Positions 20,077-31,600 of a DNA stretch of 62,829 nt are shown here, one piece after another (positions within the stretch are counted from its first letter, which is position 1; each line of letters starts with the position of its first letter). The translations under genes were made by a program, and so were the position numbers. Source of the stretch: Nitrosomonas sp. Nm51 (GTDB lineage: Bacteria; Pseudomonadota; Gammaproteobacteria; Burkholderiales; Nitrosomonadaceae); contig NZ_FOGH01000014.1 of the NCBI RefSeq assembly GCF_900111165.1, positions 1 to 62,829 of the forward strand, given 5' to 3'. Below the pieces are notes generated by a model. That model saw only the letters and a program-made list of their open reading frames with translations. It did no database searches and was not told where the DNA came from.

Positions 20077-22677
20077 TTATTTGCGTGTTTCTACCTGCAT
20101 TAATTCTTCATTATCCGCCACTATTACATTTTGCGTTTTACGCCGCTGTTTTTTGTTTGGTGCAGGCTGTTCATCGGTCAAATCGATTTTTTCTGGCGGC
20201 GTTTCAATCATAACCAGACCGCTTTCTTCCAGATTCGGACTTTTTGTGGCCATCTGCTCAGCGTGTGGCGATGTTTCGGAAATAACGGTGTCCCGGCTCG
20301 CCTTTTCAGTCTGGCCAGGCGTATTATCTGTAGATTGTTTTATTTGAGTTGTATCTGTTTCCGATGTGTTATGTGGTTGAACGGGTTCCGGCTCCGTTTT
20401 TTCCCTTGCAGTGCGAGAAGAAGATATCGCATCGGCGGCTATTTCCTTGGCAGGATGATCTGATTTCGATGGTGGTGGAATTGCCACGTCATTGCCGGTA
20501 GCAATCTGTTCATCGGTTTCCTGTTTTGCGGTTGTCTCTGTTTGGGCACGTGTTGAGCGATCACGTTGCTTGGCGTTGCGGCGCCTGCGTGGACGTTTTT
20601 TTTCGTCCGGTTTTGTTGCTAAGTTTTCTGCATCGCTGGTATCAGGAGACGCAGGCATGTCAGCCGAGAGTAATTGTGGCTTTGACTGATCCTGACTCTG
20701 TTCCAGTGAGGAAGGATGCTGTTTGATCCGCGTTTTTTGGGTATCATCGCTGGCTGAGTCAATCGTAACGGGTGATTCGTCGGGTAACGTACTGGTGTTG
20801 CTGTTCGCTGAGCTCGTGTCACTGTTATTGCTGTGCGATTGTTTTGTTTGTACGTTTGTTTTGCGTTCACCGCGATTGCGCGATCGCCCACGCCCGCGAC
20901 TGGATCGTTTTGGTTTTTCCGTTTTCTCCTGTGGCGGTGAAACGGTTTGTTCATGAGCGATTGTTTGCTTTTGGTTTTTACTGCTTTCTTCGGCATGAGC
21001 TGGTTTAAACCAACTGAAGAATTTGTCCAGCAGTGAAGATTCTCTGGATTTTTCTTCACGGACTGGCGCCGGTTGTGCTGGTGTGACGCCATGAACAGCT
21101 GCTTTGGGGCGCTCCTGTTTGGGCTTTTTTTCAGACAGCTCTGGAATCAGGTCTTCAGTTATCTTTTCAACCATTTTATAACTTGCTTGTGTCTCGCTAT
21201 GTTTCGCATCCTCATGGCGCATGCGGGTAATTTTGTACTTGGGGGTTTCGAGGTGAATATTGGGGATCAGTATGACATCAACCTTTAGGCGATCCTCAAT
21301 TTCGTAGATCTCCCCGCGTTTTTCGTTCAGCAAATAGGTTGCAACATCAATGGGCAACTGCACATGTAATGCGCTGGTGCGTTCTTTCATTACCTCTTCC
21401 TGGATAATCCGCAAAACATGTAATGCTGACGAATCAGTTCCACGGATGTGACCAGTGCCATGACAGCGTGTGCAGGCAGTATAGTTACTCTCGCCCAATG
21501 ACGGTCGCAATCGCTGCCGGGACAATTCCAAAAGACCAAAACGGGAGATTCTGCCAACCTGCACCCGCGCACGGTCCTGACGCAGTGCTTCATGTAGGCG
21601 CGCTTCAACTTCGTGTTGATTGCGCGAAGCATCCATATCAATGAAATCGATGACTATCAGCCCGCCCAAGTCGCGTAAACGTAATTGCCGGGCAATTTCA
21701 TCTGCTGCTTCTAGATTTGTGTTTAACGCAGTATGTTCTATATCCGCGCCGCGGATTGCACGGGCGGAATTAACGTCGATTGAAACCAGAGCCTCTGTAT
21801 GGTCAAGCACGATTGATCCGCCTGACGGTAAAGTAACTTGCCGTGAATATGCTGTTTCAATCTGATGCTCGATTTGAAAACGGGAGAACAGGGGCACATC
21901 ATCATGGTAAAATTTCAAACGATCGACGTTGGCAGGCATTACGTGCGTCATAAACTGACACGCTTGCTCGTAAATCTCCCGGTTATCAATCAGAATTTCA
22001 CCAATTTCATAATTGAAATAGTCTCGTATTGCACGAATGACAAGGCTGCTTTCCTGATATATGAGAAAAACACCACTTTGGCTATTGGCCGCTTCCTCTA
22101 TAGCATGCCAGAGCTGTGTCAAATAGTTCAAGTCCCACTGCAATTCTTCTTTGCTGCGTCCGATACCCGCAGTTCGTGCAATGACACTCATGCCGTCAGG
22201 AATTTCCAGTTTTCCCAGAACTTCGCGCATTTCATTGCGTTCATCCCCGGTGATTCGCCTGGATACTCCGCCGCTATTAGGGTTGTTGGGTATCAGCACC
22301 AGATAACGACCTGCAAGTGATATATAGGTAGTTAACGCAGCGCCTTTCGAGCCACGTTCGTCTTTATCAACCTGAACAATTAATTCAAGGCCTTCATATA
22401 GAAAATCCTGAATACGGTTTGTCGCAATATCAGATTGCGCGCCGAAACAATACGGTGAAATTTCCTTTAAAGGCAAAAAGCCGTGACGCTCACAGCCATA
22501 ATCGACAAACGCCGCTTCAAGACTGGGTTCCATTCGCGTGATGACGGCTTTATAGATATTGCTTTTGCGCTGCTCTTTGCTGATTGATTCAATGTCAAGA
22601 TCGACAAGCTTCTGACCGTTGACTATCGCAACACGCAATTCCTCGGGTTGTGTTGCATTAAATAACATTCGTCTCAT
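20077..22677 (-). CDS. rne: Ribonuclease E
   Basis: This endoribonuclease is the core of mRNA decay and rRNA processing. The protein has 866 residues. The N-terminal catalytic half (about 1-510) contains the S1 domain ([18 protein letters not shown], about 44-61), RNase H-like and DNase I-like parts with the magnesium ligands in [10 protein letters not shown] and VIDFIDM, and the zinc-link [12 protein letters not shown] (about 405-416). The C-terminal half is long, low in hydrophobic residues and rich in Lys, Arg, Glu and Ser; it includes [12 protein letters not shown], and Arg-rich stretches ([30 protein letters not shown]) that probably bind RNA and degradosome partners. Divergent from rluC, as in E. 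coli. Confidence 0.96.
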   Translation of the reverse strand: MRRMLFNATQPEELRVAIVNGQKLVDLDIESISKEQRKSNIYKAVITRMEPSLEAAFVDYGCERHGFLPLKEISPYCFGAQSDIATNRIQDFLYEGLELIVQVDKDERGSKGAALTTYISLAGRYLVLIPNNPNSGGVSRRITGDERNEMREVLGKLEIPDGMSVIARTAGIGRSKEELQWDLNYLTQLWHAIEEAANSQSGVFLIYQESSLVIRAIRDYFNYEIGEILIDNREIYEQACQFMTHVMPANVDRLKFYHDDVPLFSRFQIEHQIETAYSRQVTLPSGGSIVLDHTEALVSIDVNSARAIRGADIEHTALNTNLEAADEIARQLRLRDLGGLIVIDFIDMDASRNQHEVEARLHEALRQDRARVQVGRISRFGLLELSRQRLRPSLGESNYTACTRCHGTGHIRGTDSSALHVLRIIQEEVMKERTSALHVQLPIDVATYLLNEKRGEIYEIEDRLKVDVILIPNIHLETPKYKITRMRHEDAKHSETQASYKMVEKITEDLIPELSEKKPKQERPKAAVHGVTPAQPAPVREEKSRESSLLDKFFSWFKPAHAEESSKNQKQTIAHEQTVSPPQEKTEKPKRSSRGRGRSRNRGERKTNVQTKQSHSNNSDTSSANSNTSTLPDESPVTIDSASDDTQKTRIKQHPSSLEQSQDQSKPQLLSADMPASPDTSDAENLATKPDEKKRPRRRRNAKQRDRSTRAQTETTAKQETDEQIATGNDVAIPPPSKSDHPAKEIAADAISSSRTAREKTEPEPVQPHNTSETDTTQIKQSTDNTPGQTEKASRDTVISETSPHAEQMATKSPNLEESGLVMIETPPEKIDLTDEQPAPNKKQRRKTQNVIVADNEELMQVETRK

Positions 22678-23204
22678 TTATATGCCTAACGTGTATTTAC
22701 ACAATGAAAATTTTCAAAAACATAATTGAGATGACGAGATTTGAGCCGGTTTGGTATTTGTATTTTATAATTTTTATTATGCAATTTTTTTTGTTAAAAA
22801 AAGTAATAAGTGTATTGCTAGAGTGCCTAGTCTGCCAAAATCATATTTTTTGTACCTATTATATTATTTATTACAAAAAACTATTGAATTAAATTTGTGA
22901 ATATCGAAAATATATTCAATACTGTCTTTAAAAGAAGACAGTCTGATTTGGCCGTATAGTCTTTGTTAAGTAAAATATCTGAGGATGTTGGGGAAGAAAT
23001 AAAAACATGAAGTTTGAAACCAAGTCCAGAAATAACTGGAAAATCCTTTCGTTTCGAATTGGTAATCCCTTCCAGATTAATCGATTTGTTTTTTTTGATC
23101 GATTTTTTATCGCTTGCTTAACTTTATTAATTTTAATAAGGTATACACTGCAGTCATTAATCGACAATTATAAGTAAAACACAGCATATAGGCAAAAAAA
23201 TCTA
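22678..23204. promoter_or_regulatory. AT-rich rne-rluC divergent spacer, likely rne leader
   Basis: This is a 527-bp spacer, far more AT-rich than its neighbours and without a credible ORF. It contains an 8-bp perfect stem ACTGTCTT / AAGACAGT at 22921-22942. In E. coli the rne gene has a long 5' untranslated leader, through which RNase E controls its own mRNA; a leader of similar length here is inference from position. No consensus promoter stood out unambiguously in such AT-rich DNA. Confidence 0.4.
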
Positions 23205-24194
23205 TTGAATGCATCGGTTGTTATTGAAAGCATCGTTGAAGACGGTGACAATCAGCGTATTGATAATTTTTTTTTCAAACGCTTCAAAAATGTACCAAAA
23301 AGCCATATTTACCAATTGCTGCGCAGTGGCCAGGTGCGTGTAAACGGTAAACGAGTCAATTTTCATTATCGTTTGCATGCAGGCGACTTATTGCGTATTC
23401 CACCTGTACGCACACCCTTGACAAAGCATCCGCAGCAGAGAAAAAAGTATCCGGCCATCTCCATTGCATTTGATATCCTCTTTGAGGACGATGCTTTGCT
23501 GGCAATAAATAAACCGTCTGGTATGGCAGTGCATGGCGGCAGCGGCGTCAGTTTCGGCGTTATTGAACAATTGCGTGCGCAAAGGCAGGAATATAAATTT
23601 CTTGAACTGGTGCATCGATTGGACAGGGAAACGTCAGGCGTGTTGATGCTGGCAAAAAAACGCAGCGCACTGGTTGAATTGCATCGGCAGATTCGTTCAG
23701 GTCAAACAGAAAAACATTATCAGGTTATGGTAAAAGGCAAATGGTCCAACCCAATACAAAATGTGAAATTACCGCTGATTAAATACATGACCACGGAGGG
23801 CGAGCGGCGTGTGGCGGTTGCAGCAGCAGCCGGAACCGCAATATCTCATGGTCGTGGCGCGCCTAAGGTGATGGCCGCACATACCTTATTTAAACAGGTT
23901 AAGGTATGGCAGAACTTCAGCATGCTGGATGCCGAGCTCAAAACAGGGCGCACGCATCAGATTCGTGTCCATCTGGCGCATCTGGGATATCCTATTGTCG
24001 GCGATGACAAATATGGTGATTTTGTTTTGAACAAGCAACTGGCTAGAAATCGGAGGAGTGCAGGGTTGTCGCTGGCCAGAATGTTCTTGCATGCTAGCTG
24101 TTTGAGAATAAAGCATCCACTGAGTGGACAAAAATTAGGCCTGAAAGCGCCATTGCCTGCTGATTTACAGACATTCATCACACAGCTTGAATAG
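23205..24194 (+). CDS. rluC: 23S rRNA pseudouridine synthase RluC
   Basis: This is a 329-residue RluA-family enzyme. An S4 RNA-binding domain covers about 17-75 (QRIDNFFFKRFKNVPKSHIY, then SGQVRVNGKRV). The catalytic core has LVHRLDRETSGVLMLAKK (about 140-157), whose Asp is the nucleophile, and the ending TGRTHQIRVHLAHLGYPIVGDDKYG. It should modify three uridines in 23S rRNA. The start is a TTG: no in-frame ATG precedes the S4 domain, and an AGG lies about 13 bases upstream. It is divergent from rne, as in enterobacteria. Confidence 0.92.
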   Translation: MNASVVIESIVEDGDNQRIDNFFFKRFKNVPKSHIYQLLRSGQVRVNGKRVNFHYRLHAGDLLRIPPVRTPLTKHPQQRKKYPAISIAFDILFEDDALLAINKPSGMAVHGGSGVSFGVIEQLRAQRQEYKFLELVHRLDRETSGVLMLAKKRSALVELHRQIRSGQTEKHYQVMVKGKWSNPIQNVKLPLIKYMTTEGERRVAVAAAAGTAISHGRGAPKVMAAHTLFKQVKVWQNFSMLDAELKTGRTHQIRVHLAHLGYPIVGDDKYGDFVLNKQLARNRRSAGLSLARMFLHASCLRIKHPLSGQKLGLKAPLPADLQTFITQLE

Positions 24195-24270
24195 ACGTAT
24201 GTTAAAGTAACCATAAGTTGCTATGAAAATGGAATGTGAGCAAATAGGAAAAATTTTGTCCTATGTGATC

Positions 24271-24915
24271 TCAAAAAATGGTTGCTATGTCATTGCGGAT
24301 CATTGTGTGCAAAACAGCCCAAACATTGTCGGCAATTTTTTCTTGAGCCAAGACCGAGGGATGGATGCCGTCAGTCTGAAAGAATTCCTGTTTTTCACCA
24401 AATCCGGCTAGTAGAAATGGAACTAAGGCTGTTTGATAGCTGTGCGCGAGCTGGCGGTAAATATTCTGAAACTTTTGCGTATAGGCCATGCCATAATTGG
24501 GCGGCAGCTGCATTCCAGCTAACAAAACCGATGCATTGTTTTGCTGGCAGATCTTGATAATCGCTTCCAGGTTTTCGTAAATTGTTTTGACGGCCGTGCC
24601 GCGCAGACCATCGTTGGCGCCTAACCCTAGGATGACAATATCCGGACGATGCTGTTTGATCGCCTGTTGAATTCGATTGCGACCGCCAAGTGTTGTCTCA
24701 CCGCTGATGCTGGCGTTTACCATCCGAAAAACCGGAGACAGGGTTTGCAATCGTTGTTCCAGCAGGTGAACCCATCCGGCTTCTGTCGGTATGCCATAAT
24801 TTGCTGATAGACTGTCTCCGAATACCATAATGGTGGTTGTTTGTTGATCGTTCGATGCCGCTGTACCAGGCGCGACGAAAAAAAAGAATATTAAAATTGC
24901 TAGGAAATGTTTCAT
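24271..24915 (-). CDS. tesA: SGNH esterase / lysophospholipase TesA
   Basis: This is a 214-residue exported GDSL/SGNH hydrolase (acyl-CoA thioesterase I, lysophospholipase L1, arylesterase). The signal peptide is [20 protein letters not shown]. Block I IMVFGDSLSANYGIP holds the nucleophile Ser, block II Gly lies in SGETTLGGR, block III GANDGLRG has the Asn, and block V DGIHPSVLAQ has the Asp and His. The longer open frame to 25074 runs into the divergent ABC gene and lacks a signal sequence, so ATG 24915 is chosen. Start codons of tesA and ybbA overlap by 2 bp, the same divergent pairing as in E. coli. Confidence 0.92.
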   Translation of the reverse strand: MKHFLAILIFFFFVAPGTAASNDQQTTTIMVFGDSLSANYGIPTEAGWVHLLEQRLQTLSPVFRMVNASISGETTLGGRNRIQQAIKQHRPDIVILGLGANDGLRGTAVKTIYENLEAIIKICQQNNASVLLAGMQLPPNYGMAYTQKFQNIYRQLAHSYQTALVPFLLAGFGEKQEFFQTDGIHPSVLAQEKIADNVWAVLHTMIRNDIATIF

Positions 24916-25600
24916 GGTTGTGCCTAATCTTGTTAAAAAACCTATTTTGTGGACAAATACACTGACTAAACAAGTCAATACCGGCGATGAGAAGTTGACT
25001 ATTCTAAAAGACATCAATCTCGAAGTGGAAACCGGTGAGGCTGTAGCCATCGTTGGTGCGTCAGGTTCTGGCAAATCAACCCTGCTGGGTTTGCTTGCAG
25101 GATTGGATGTGCCGACATCCGGTAAAGTTCATCTGGATGATACCGACATCTTTGCGCTGGATGAAGACAGCCGGGCAGCCCTGCGAGGGAAGATACTGGG
25201 TTTTGTGTTTCAGTCGTTTCAATTGCTGCCTGCATTGACAGCAGTGGAAAATGTCATGCTGCCGCTTGAACTTTCCGGCAATCATTCTGCCGATTCGACT
25301 GCGCGAAGACTGTTGGAACGTGTCGGTTTGAAATTGCGCTTGTATCACTATCCCAAGCAACTCTCGGGCGGTGAGCAGCAGCGCGTTGCCATCGCGCGCG
25401 CTTTTGCCACCGATCCCAAGCTATTACTCGCCGACGAACCGACCGGTAATCTCGATTCTTCTACCGGTAAGCAGATCATCGAATTGATGTTTGAACTCAA
25501 TCGCGAGCATGGTACAACTCTCGTGCTAGTAACACATGACGAGCAGTTGTCTCAACGCTGCTCGCGCCAAATACGATTGGTTGACGGTATGCTGGCCTAG
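24914..25600 (+). CDS. ybbA: ABC transporter ATPase, YbbA/LolD type
   Basis: This is a 228-residue ABC ATPase. It has Walker [19 protein letters not shown] (about 50-67), Q-loop [16 protein letters not shown], signature [15 protein letters not shown], Walker [17 protein letters not shown] and the switch His in LVTHD. It groups with YbbA/LolD ATPases that work with FtsX-like permeases. In E. coli ybbA is followed by the large permease ybbP; here the next gene is on the other strand and no permease gene is present in the window. It may serve a permease encoded elsewhere, or be a leftover. Confidence 0.88.
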   Translation: MVVPNLVKKPILWTNTLTKQVNTGDEKLTILKDINLEVETGEAVAIVGASGSGKSTLLGLLAGLDVPTSGKVHLDDTDIFALDEDSRAALRGKILGFVFQSFQLLPALTAVENVMLPLELSGNHSADSTARRLLERVGLKLRLYHYPKQLSGGEQQRVAIARAFATDPKLLLADEPTGNLDSSTGKQIIELMFELNREHGTTLVLVTHDEQLSQRCSRQIRLVDGMLA

Positions 25601-25637
25601 CGCCCTTTCTATCTGACATTATCTTCAGATCGTTCAA

Positions 25638-28600
25638 CTATATGCCATCTACTAATAAAACATTTCCGATGGTGGTAATTGCTTCGTCGCTGTCCGCAAT
25701 GTCCACTGCGAGCCATTCGCGTGTGATTTCATCATTGTCGAGCCGTGACAGTTGCTGACTAAATTCGGTTTCGGTTGCAGTTCTCCCAAGTGTCTGACTG
25801 TAAAGTGCGCGAATATAATCTGCATCATCCAGGGTGCTAAGATCGGCATGATTCTGGAACCAATTCAATATCACATTGGGATTGACGCCATTTACCAATG
25901 CTTCATGTCCCAGTTGCCATTCTTCGATGGTGGCATCGCGGTCAAAAAAAGTCTGGAACAAACGGCCCAGGATGCCTTCCACCTGATTGTGTGCCAGCAA
26001 AATATTTTCACCGCTGTCAAATGCGATCATTTCAGCGTTGGTGAGACTTAGCATGGCACCGTCTTCCAGTCGCGTAATTTCAAGTGCATCATCATCAACC
26101 AGTTCGATATGCACATCATTGCGTGCGTCCTGCATTCTGAGTACATCGTATCCGCCGCTGCCGTCGGCATTTAATGCGAGCCCCAGCGGTAAATATCCCT
26201 GATTATTGCTGTCATCGCCGATGATACTGCGATCAGTATCCAGCTGAATAATATCGGGATTATTGTTTAAACCTGCCAGCAGCTCCTCGGTTGTCATATG
26301 CCTGAAGTCGGCAGCCTCCGGCAGTCTAAGAAAAGCTTCGACGATGAGGCCGGCATCAGTACCTGCCCAGTTTTGTATGGCATTGCCTTCTTCTGGCGTC
26401 AGATCGCGGCCAAGCCAGGTTTTAACCAGATGGTGCGCAACTGCTTCGTTGCTGGAGTAAGCAATTGCTACGCTGGCGCCGCTCTCAAACCGGATCAATT
26501 CAATATCGGTCAGTGTGTCTACGTTGCCATTTCTGTCAGTGAATGTAATATGATTTCCGTTAATGCGCAGTTGGTAATCCGACAATTGACCTGCTTGTGC
26601 CGCAGTGTCAAAACCCCATCCGCCATTGAGAGCATCGTTTCCAGTGCCGCCTGACAGATTGTCGTTGCCAGCGCCGCCGAAAACGGTGTCATCGCCGGCA
26701 TCGCCCGTCGTTTGATCGTCTCCACCCAGGCTGCCGACCGTATCATTACCGCCGCCGCCAAATAAAATGTCGTCTTCTGTTCCCAATACAATATACTGAT
26801 CTTGCATGTCACCTGCTGCGAAATTTGCGCCTGCGCCGTTGATAACTCGGGCTGCACCGATAATTGCTGCGAACGCCACATTGTCGAGCTGTATGATTGT
26901 GCCTGAAGGCATATCCGCGGTGTTAATAATCAAGGCTTGTTTGCCGCCGCCCGGTAAATTTGAGCCGTTAATAATCACGGGCAGGCCGGGATTCTGGCTG
27001 CTGCCGGCTGTCAATGTCAATGTTTGCACTGAAACTCGATCAGCTTGAGATAATGACGTAATAAAATTCTGCCCGTGAATTGTCATTTGCGATAATGCAT
27101 CGTTGTCACTGAGCGTTTCCCGTTCAATGCGCTGGACCAGGTCGCCGATTGCGTTTTGCGTGCTCATGGGTGCTGATCGACCATTTGCAGTCAAACCGAC
27201 GCCGGTTGGTAAACTGACCGAGAGAGTGGGGTTTCCGCTGTCATCAGTCAAGACGGGAATATCCGCATGTGCGTCGGAAAATGTGTTTGGATCTTCCGTG
27301 CGTGCATTGTCAATGACGGGGATCGTTAGAATTCTGGATCCGTCGGCTTCCGTGTGCGTGCTGGTATTGACGCCATCGATGGTTATTGTTGTTACATCGG
27401 TGTTGCCGGTGTTGCCGGTGTTGCCGCTACTGCCTCCGCTGTTGTTCCCATTGCTTCCGTTACTACCATTGCTGCTTCCACCACTTCCGCCGCCGGAAGA
27501 AGGTGTTGAAATTGTCGCGGTTATACTGTTGCCTATTGCATCGACTGTGTTAACCGCTGCATCGGTACCTGCGATCCAGTCTTCAGCGGCTGCCAGATTG
27601 TACGTGGTGACATCATTGGAAACCGTGCCGTTTTTGTTGACTAGCAAATTGATAGCCGTTTTGTCAGTCGCGCTCAGTGTCAGCGTGAAAGTTGTATCGG
27701 AGGTAATGTCGACATTGGATGTGTCGGTCAGGGTATACGTTGCGCCACCTTCGCCGGTGACGGTAAATTTATTGGCGACAATGTCGTTGGCTGCACCGGC
27801 GGCTTTCAGGAAGTTTGTGCCGGTGACTACGAGTGCGCCTGTACCAGCATTATATGTGGCCGATGTAATCGCGGGTATGGCGACGTTGCTTGCTGTAATG
27901 CCGTTTCCTGTGGCGTCGGCCACATTGACGGCTGCATCCGCGCCTGCGGCCCAGTCTTCGGTGGCTGCAAGATTGTAGATAGTGCCGCCGGTCGAAGCTG
28001 TACCATTCTTGTTGATAATCTGATTGACGGCTGCTCTGTCGGTTGTGCTCAAGGTCAGCGCAAATGCGGTAGCGGAAGTAATTTCGACATTAGCGGTATC
28101 CGTCAAGGTATACGTTTCCGCGCCTTCGCCGGTCAAAGTGAATTTATTGGCGATAATATCGTTGGCCGCGCCGCTGGCGCTTATGAAGTGCATACCGGTT
28201 GCGGCTAGAACGCCTGTGCCGGCATCATATGTGGCCGATGTAATGACGGGGACAGGAACGTTAGTGACAGTGATGCCATTGCCGGTCAGATCGGAAGTGT
28301 CTCCTGCCGTTATATTGGTATTCCAGTCATCGGCTGCGGCCAGGTTGTAAGTTGTGCCGCCGGTAGAAGAAGTGCCTGTTTTGTTGAGCAGCAGGTTGAC
28401 GCCAGTCTTGTCGGTTGCACTGAGTGTTACCGTAAATTGTACGATTGAATCACGTTCAACGTCGGACGAATCTGTCAATGTATAAGTCGCGCCACCTTCG
28501 CCGTTAAAGGTTAATGTGGAAACGTCAATATCAGTTCCACCGCCATTGGCCTGAATATTGGTGCCGGTAACAACCAGTACGCCGGTTGTGGCATTGTATG

Positions 28601-31600
28601 TGCTTGAACTGATTTGCGGATTGATGGTGACGGTAACGCCACCTTCGGCATCGTTATCGGTAATGTCGACAGCCGGATCCGCTGCGGCTAACCAGCCGTC
28701 TGCGGCTTGAATATCGTAAGTTGTTCCGAATGAAGATGTTGTGCCGAGTTGATCGAATATATTATAAAGTGCCGCCCCATCGGTGTTGCTCGCAAGGATG
28801 GAAAACGACGTTGCCGAAGTGATTTCAACATCTGAAGTATCCGTCAAAGTATAGGTTGCATTATTACCGCCAACCAGGGTAAACAGTGAAGCATCAATAT
28901 CATTGCTGGCACCGGGTTTTTTAAACAGGTTTGAACCATTGACAAACAATGTGTGTGTTGCGGCTTCATATGCAGCGGAGGTAATCGTTGGGGTTTGTAC
29001 GTTACTGATCGTAATTCCGTTACCAGCGGCATCACTGATATCATTGGATGCCGGAGCACCAGTAATCCAGTTATCTGCTACAGCCAGATTATAGGTTGTT
29101 GCTCCCCCCGATGCTGTACCATTCTTATTCAGTAAACCGTGGACATTGAGCTGATCCGTTGCACTTAAGGTCAGTGTTGCCGAAGTGACTGAAGTGATGT
29201 CGACATCGTTGGTATCGGTCAGCGTATAGGTGCTTCCATCTTCACCGGTGAATGTGAGTAAAGAAGCGTCAATGTCATTTGTCGCACCGGATTGACTGAC
29301 AAGATCGGTGCCGGTAATAACCAGCTGTCCTGTGCTGGCGTCATAAGTTGCCGAAGTAATTGTGGGTGCGGAATAGTTGGAGACAGTGATACCATTGCCG
29401 GTCGTGTCGGTCACATTGATGGCACTGTCTGCACCTGCCGCCCAGTCTTCCGCAGCCGCTAGATTGTAGGTTGTGCCGCTGGTTGCCGAAGTGGCGCCAT
29501 TTTTGTTGAGCAGGGCTTCTACATTAGCCAGATCGGCGCCACTTAAAGTCACGGAGAATTCAGTCGCTGAAGTGATTTCCACATCGGAAGCGCTGGTCAG
29601 TGTGTAGGTTGAGCCGCCTTCGCCGGTAAAGGTCAGCCTGGAAATATCGATATCGTTGGTTGCCCCCGAATTTTTCAGGAAGCCGGTGCCGGTGACCGTC
29701 AGTGTGTTGGTGGAATAGTCGTAAGTTGCACTGGTAATCGTCGGTGCCGCTACATTGCTGACGGTGATGTTATTCCCTGTTCCATCAGCAATATCGGTAT
29801 TGCCGATGACTGTGTTCCAGTCGTCGGCAGCTGCCAGATTATACGTTGTTCCACTTGTCGAACTGGTGCCATTCTTGTTGATGATCTGATTGATCGCTGC
29901 CTTGTCAGTAGCACTCAACGTGAGGGTAAACTGCGTGGCAGAAGTGACTTCGACATTGGAAGTATCCGTCAATGTATAGGTGCTGCTGCCTTCGCCGGTC
30001 AAGGTAAATTTGTTGGCGGTGATGTCGTTGGTCGCGCCCACCGCTTTAACCAGATTGGTGCCGGTGACAACCACACTGCCGGTACTGGCGTCGTACGTTG
30101 CGCTGGTGATCGTTGGCGTAGCCACGTTGCTGACGGTAATTGCATTGGTTGCATCGGCAATGGTATTGGCGCTGGGTGCGCCTGCCATCCAGTTGTCGGC
30201 AGCCGCCAGATTATAAGTAGTGCCGCTGACAGCGCTGGTCGTGCCATTGTTGTTCAGGATGCCATTAACGCTCAAGCGGTCTGTTGCGCTTAGGGTAACT
30301 GTTGCGGTTGTGGCCGAAGTGATGTCGACATCGTTGGTATCGGTCAGCGTATAGGTGCTTCCATCTTCACCGGTGAATGTGAGTAAAGAAGCGTCAATGT
30401 CATTTGTCGCACCGGATTGACTGACAAGATCGGTGCCGGTAATAACCAGCTGTCCTGTGCTGGCGTCATAAGTTGCCGAAGTAATTGTGGGTGCGGAATA
30501 GTTGGAGACAGTGATACCATTGCCGGTCGTGTCGGTCACATTGACGGCACTGTCTGCACCTGCCGCCCAGTCTTCCGCAGCCGCTAGATTGTAGGTTGTG
30601 CCGCTGGTTGCCGAAGTGGCGCCATTTTTGTTGAGCAGGGCTTCTACATTAGCCAGATCGGCGCCACTTAAAGTCACGGAGAATTCAGTCGCTGAAGTGA
30701 TTTCCACATCGGAAGCGCTGGTCAGTGTGTAGGTTGAGCCGCCTTCGCCGGTAAAGGTCAGCCTGGAAATATCGATATCGTTGGTTGCCCCCGAATTTTT
30801 CAGGAAGCCGGTGCCGGTGACCGTCAGTGTGTTGGTGGAATAGTCGTAAGTTGCACTGGTAATCGTCGGTGCCGCTACATTGCTGACGGTGATGTTATTC
30901 CCTGTTCCATCAGCAATATCGGTATTGCCGATGACTGTGTTCCAGTCGTCGGCAGCTGCCAGATTATACGTTGTTCCACTTGTCGAACTGGCGCCATTCT
31001 TGTTGATGACCTGATTGATCGCTGCCTTGTCAGTAGCACTCAACGTGAGGGTAAACTGCGTGGCAGAAGTGACTTCGACATTGGAAGTATCCGTCAATGT
31101 ATAGGTGCTGCTGTCTTCGCCGGTCAAGGTAAATTTGTTGGCGGTGATGTCGTTGGTCGCGCCCACCGCTTTAACCAGATTGGTGCCGGTGACAACCAGA
31201 CTGCCGGTACTGGCGTCGTACGTTGCCGAGGTAATGATAGGTGTTTGTATATTGCTGGCCGTGATACTGGCGGTTGAGTCTGCATTACCTGCCTGAGACG
31301 GATTCCAGTTTGCAGCGGCAGCAATATTATAGGTTGTTGCATCGACAGATGCAGTGCCATTTTTGTTAAGTAATCCTTCAATGTTGAGTTGATCAGTCGG
31401 GTTCAGTGTTACTGTAAACTGGGCGGCTGAATCAATTTCAACATTCGACGAGGTCAGTGTGTAAGTATTGTTACCTTCTCCCGTAAGTGTCAGTTTGGAT
31501 ACGTCAATATCGTTTATTGCGCCGCCGGTTGCGGTCATACCGGTTCCGGTTACCACCAGCGAATTGGTGCTGGCATTGTATGTTGCCGAGGTGATTGTTG

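Noticed and set aside
27103..27978. A 291-codon plus-strand open frame, and several similar ones up to 32157
   Set aside because: They lie opposite the repeat region of the giant minus-strand gene, recur with its repeat period and are Val/Ala/Pro-rich, as antisense of Thr/Gly/Asp-rich repeats would be.
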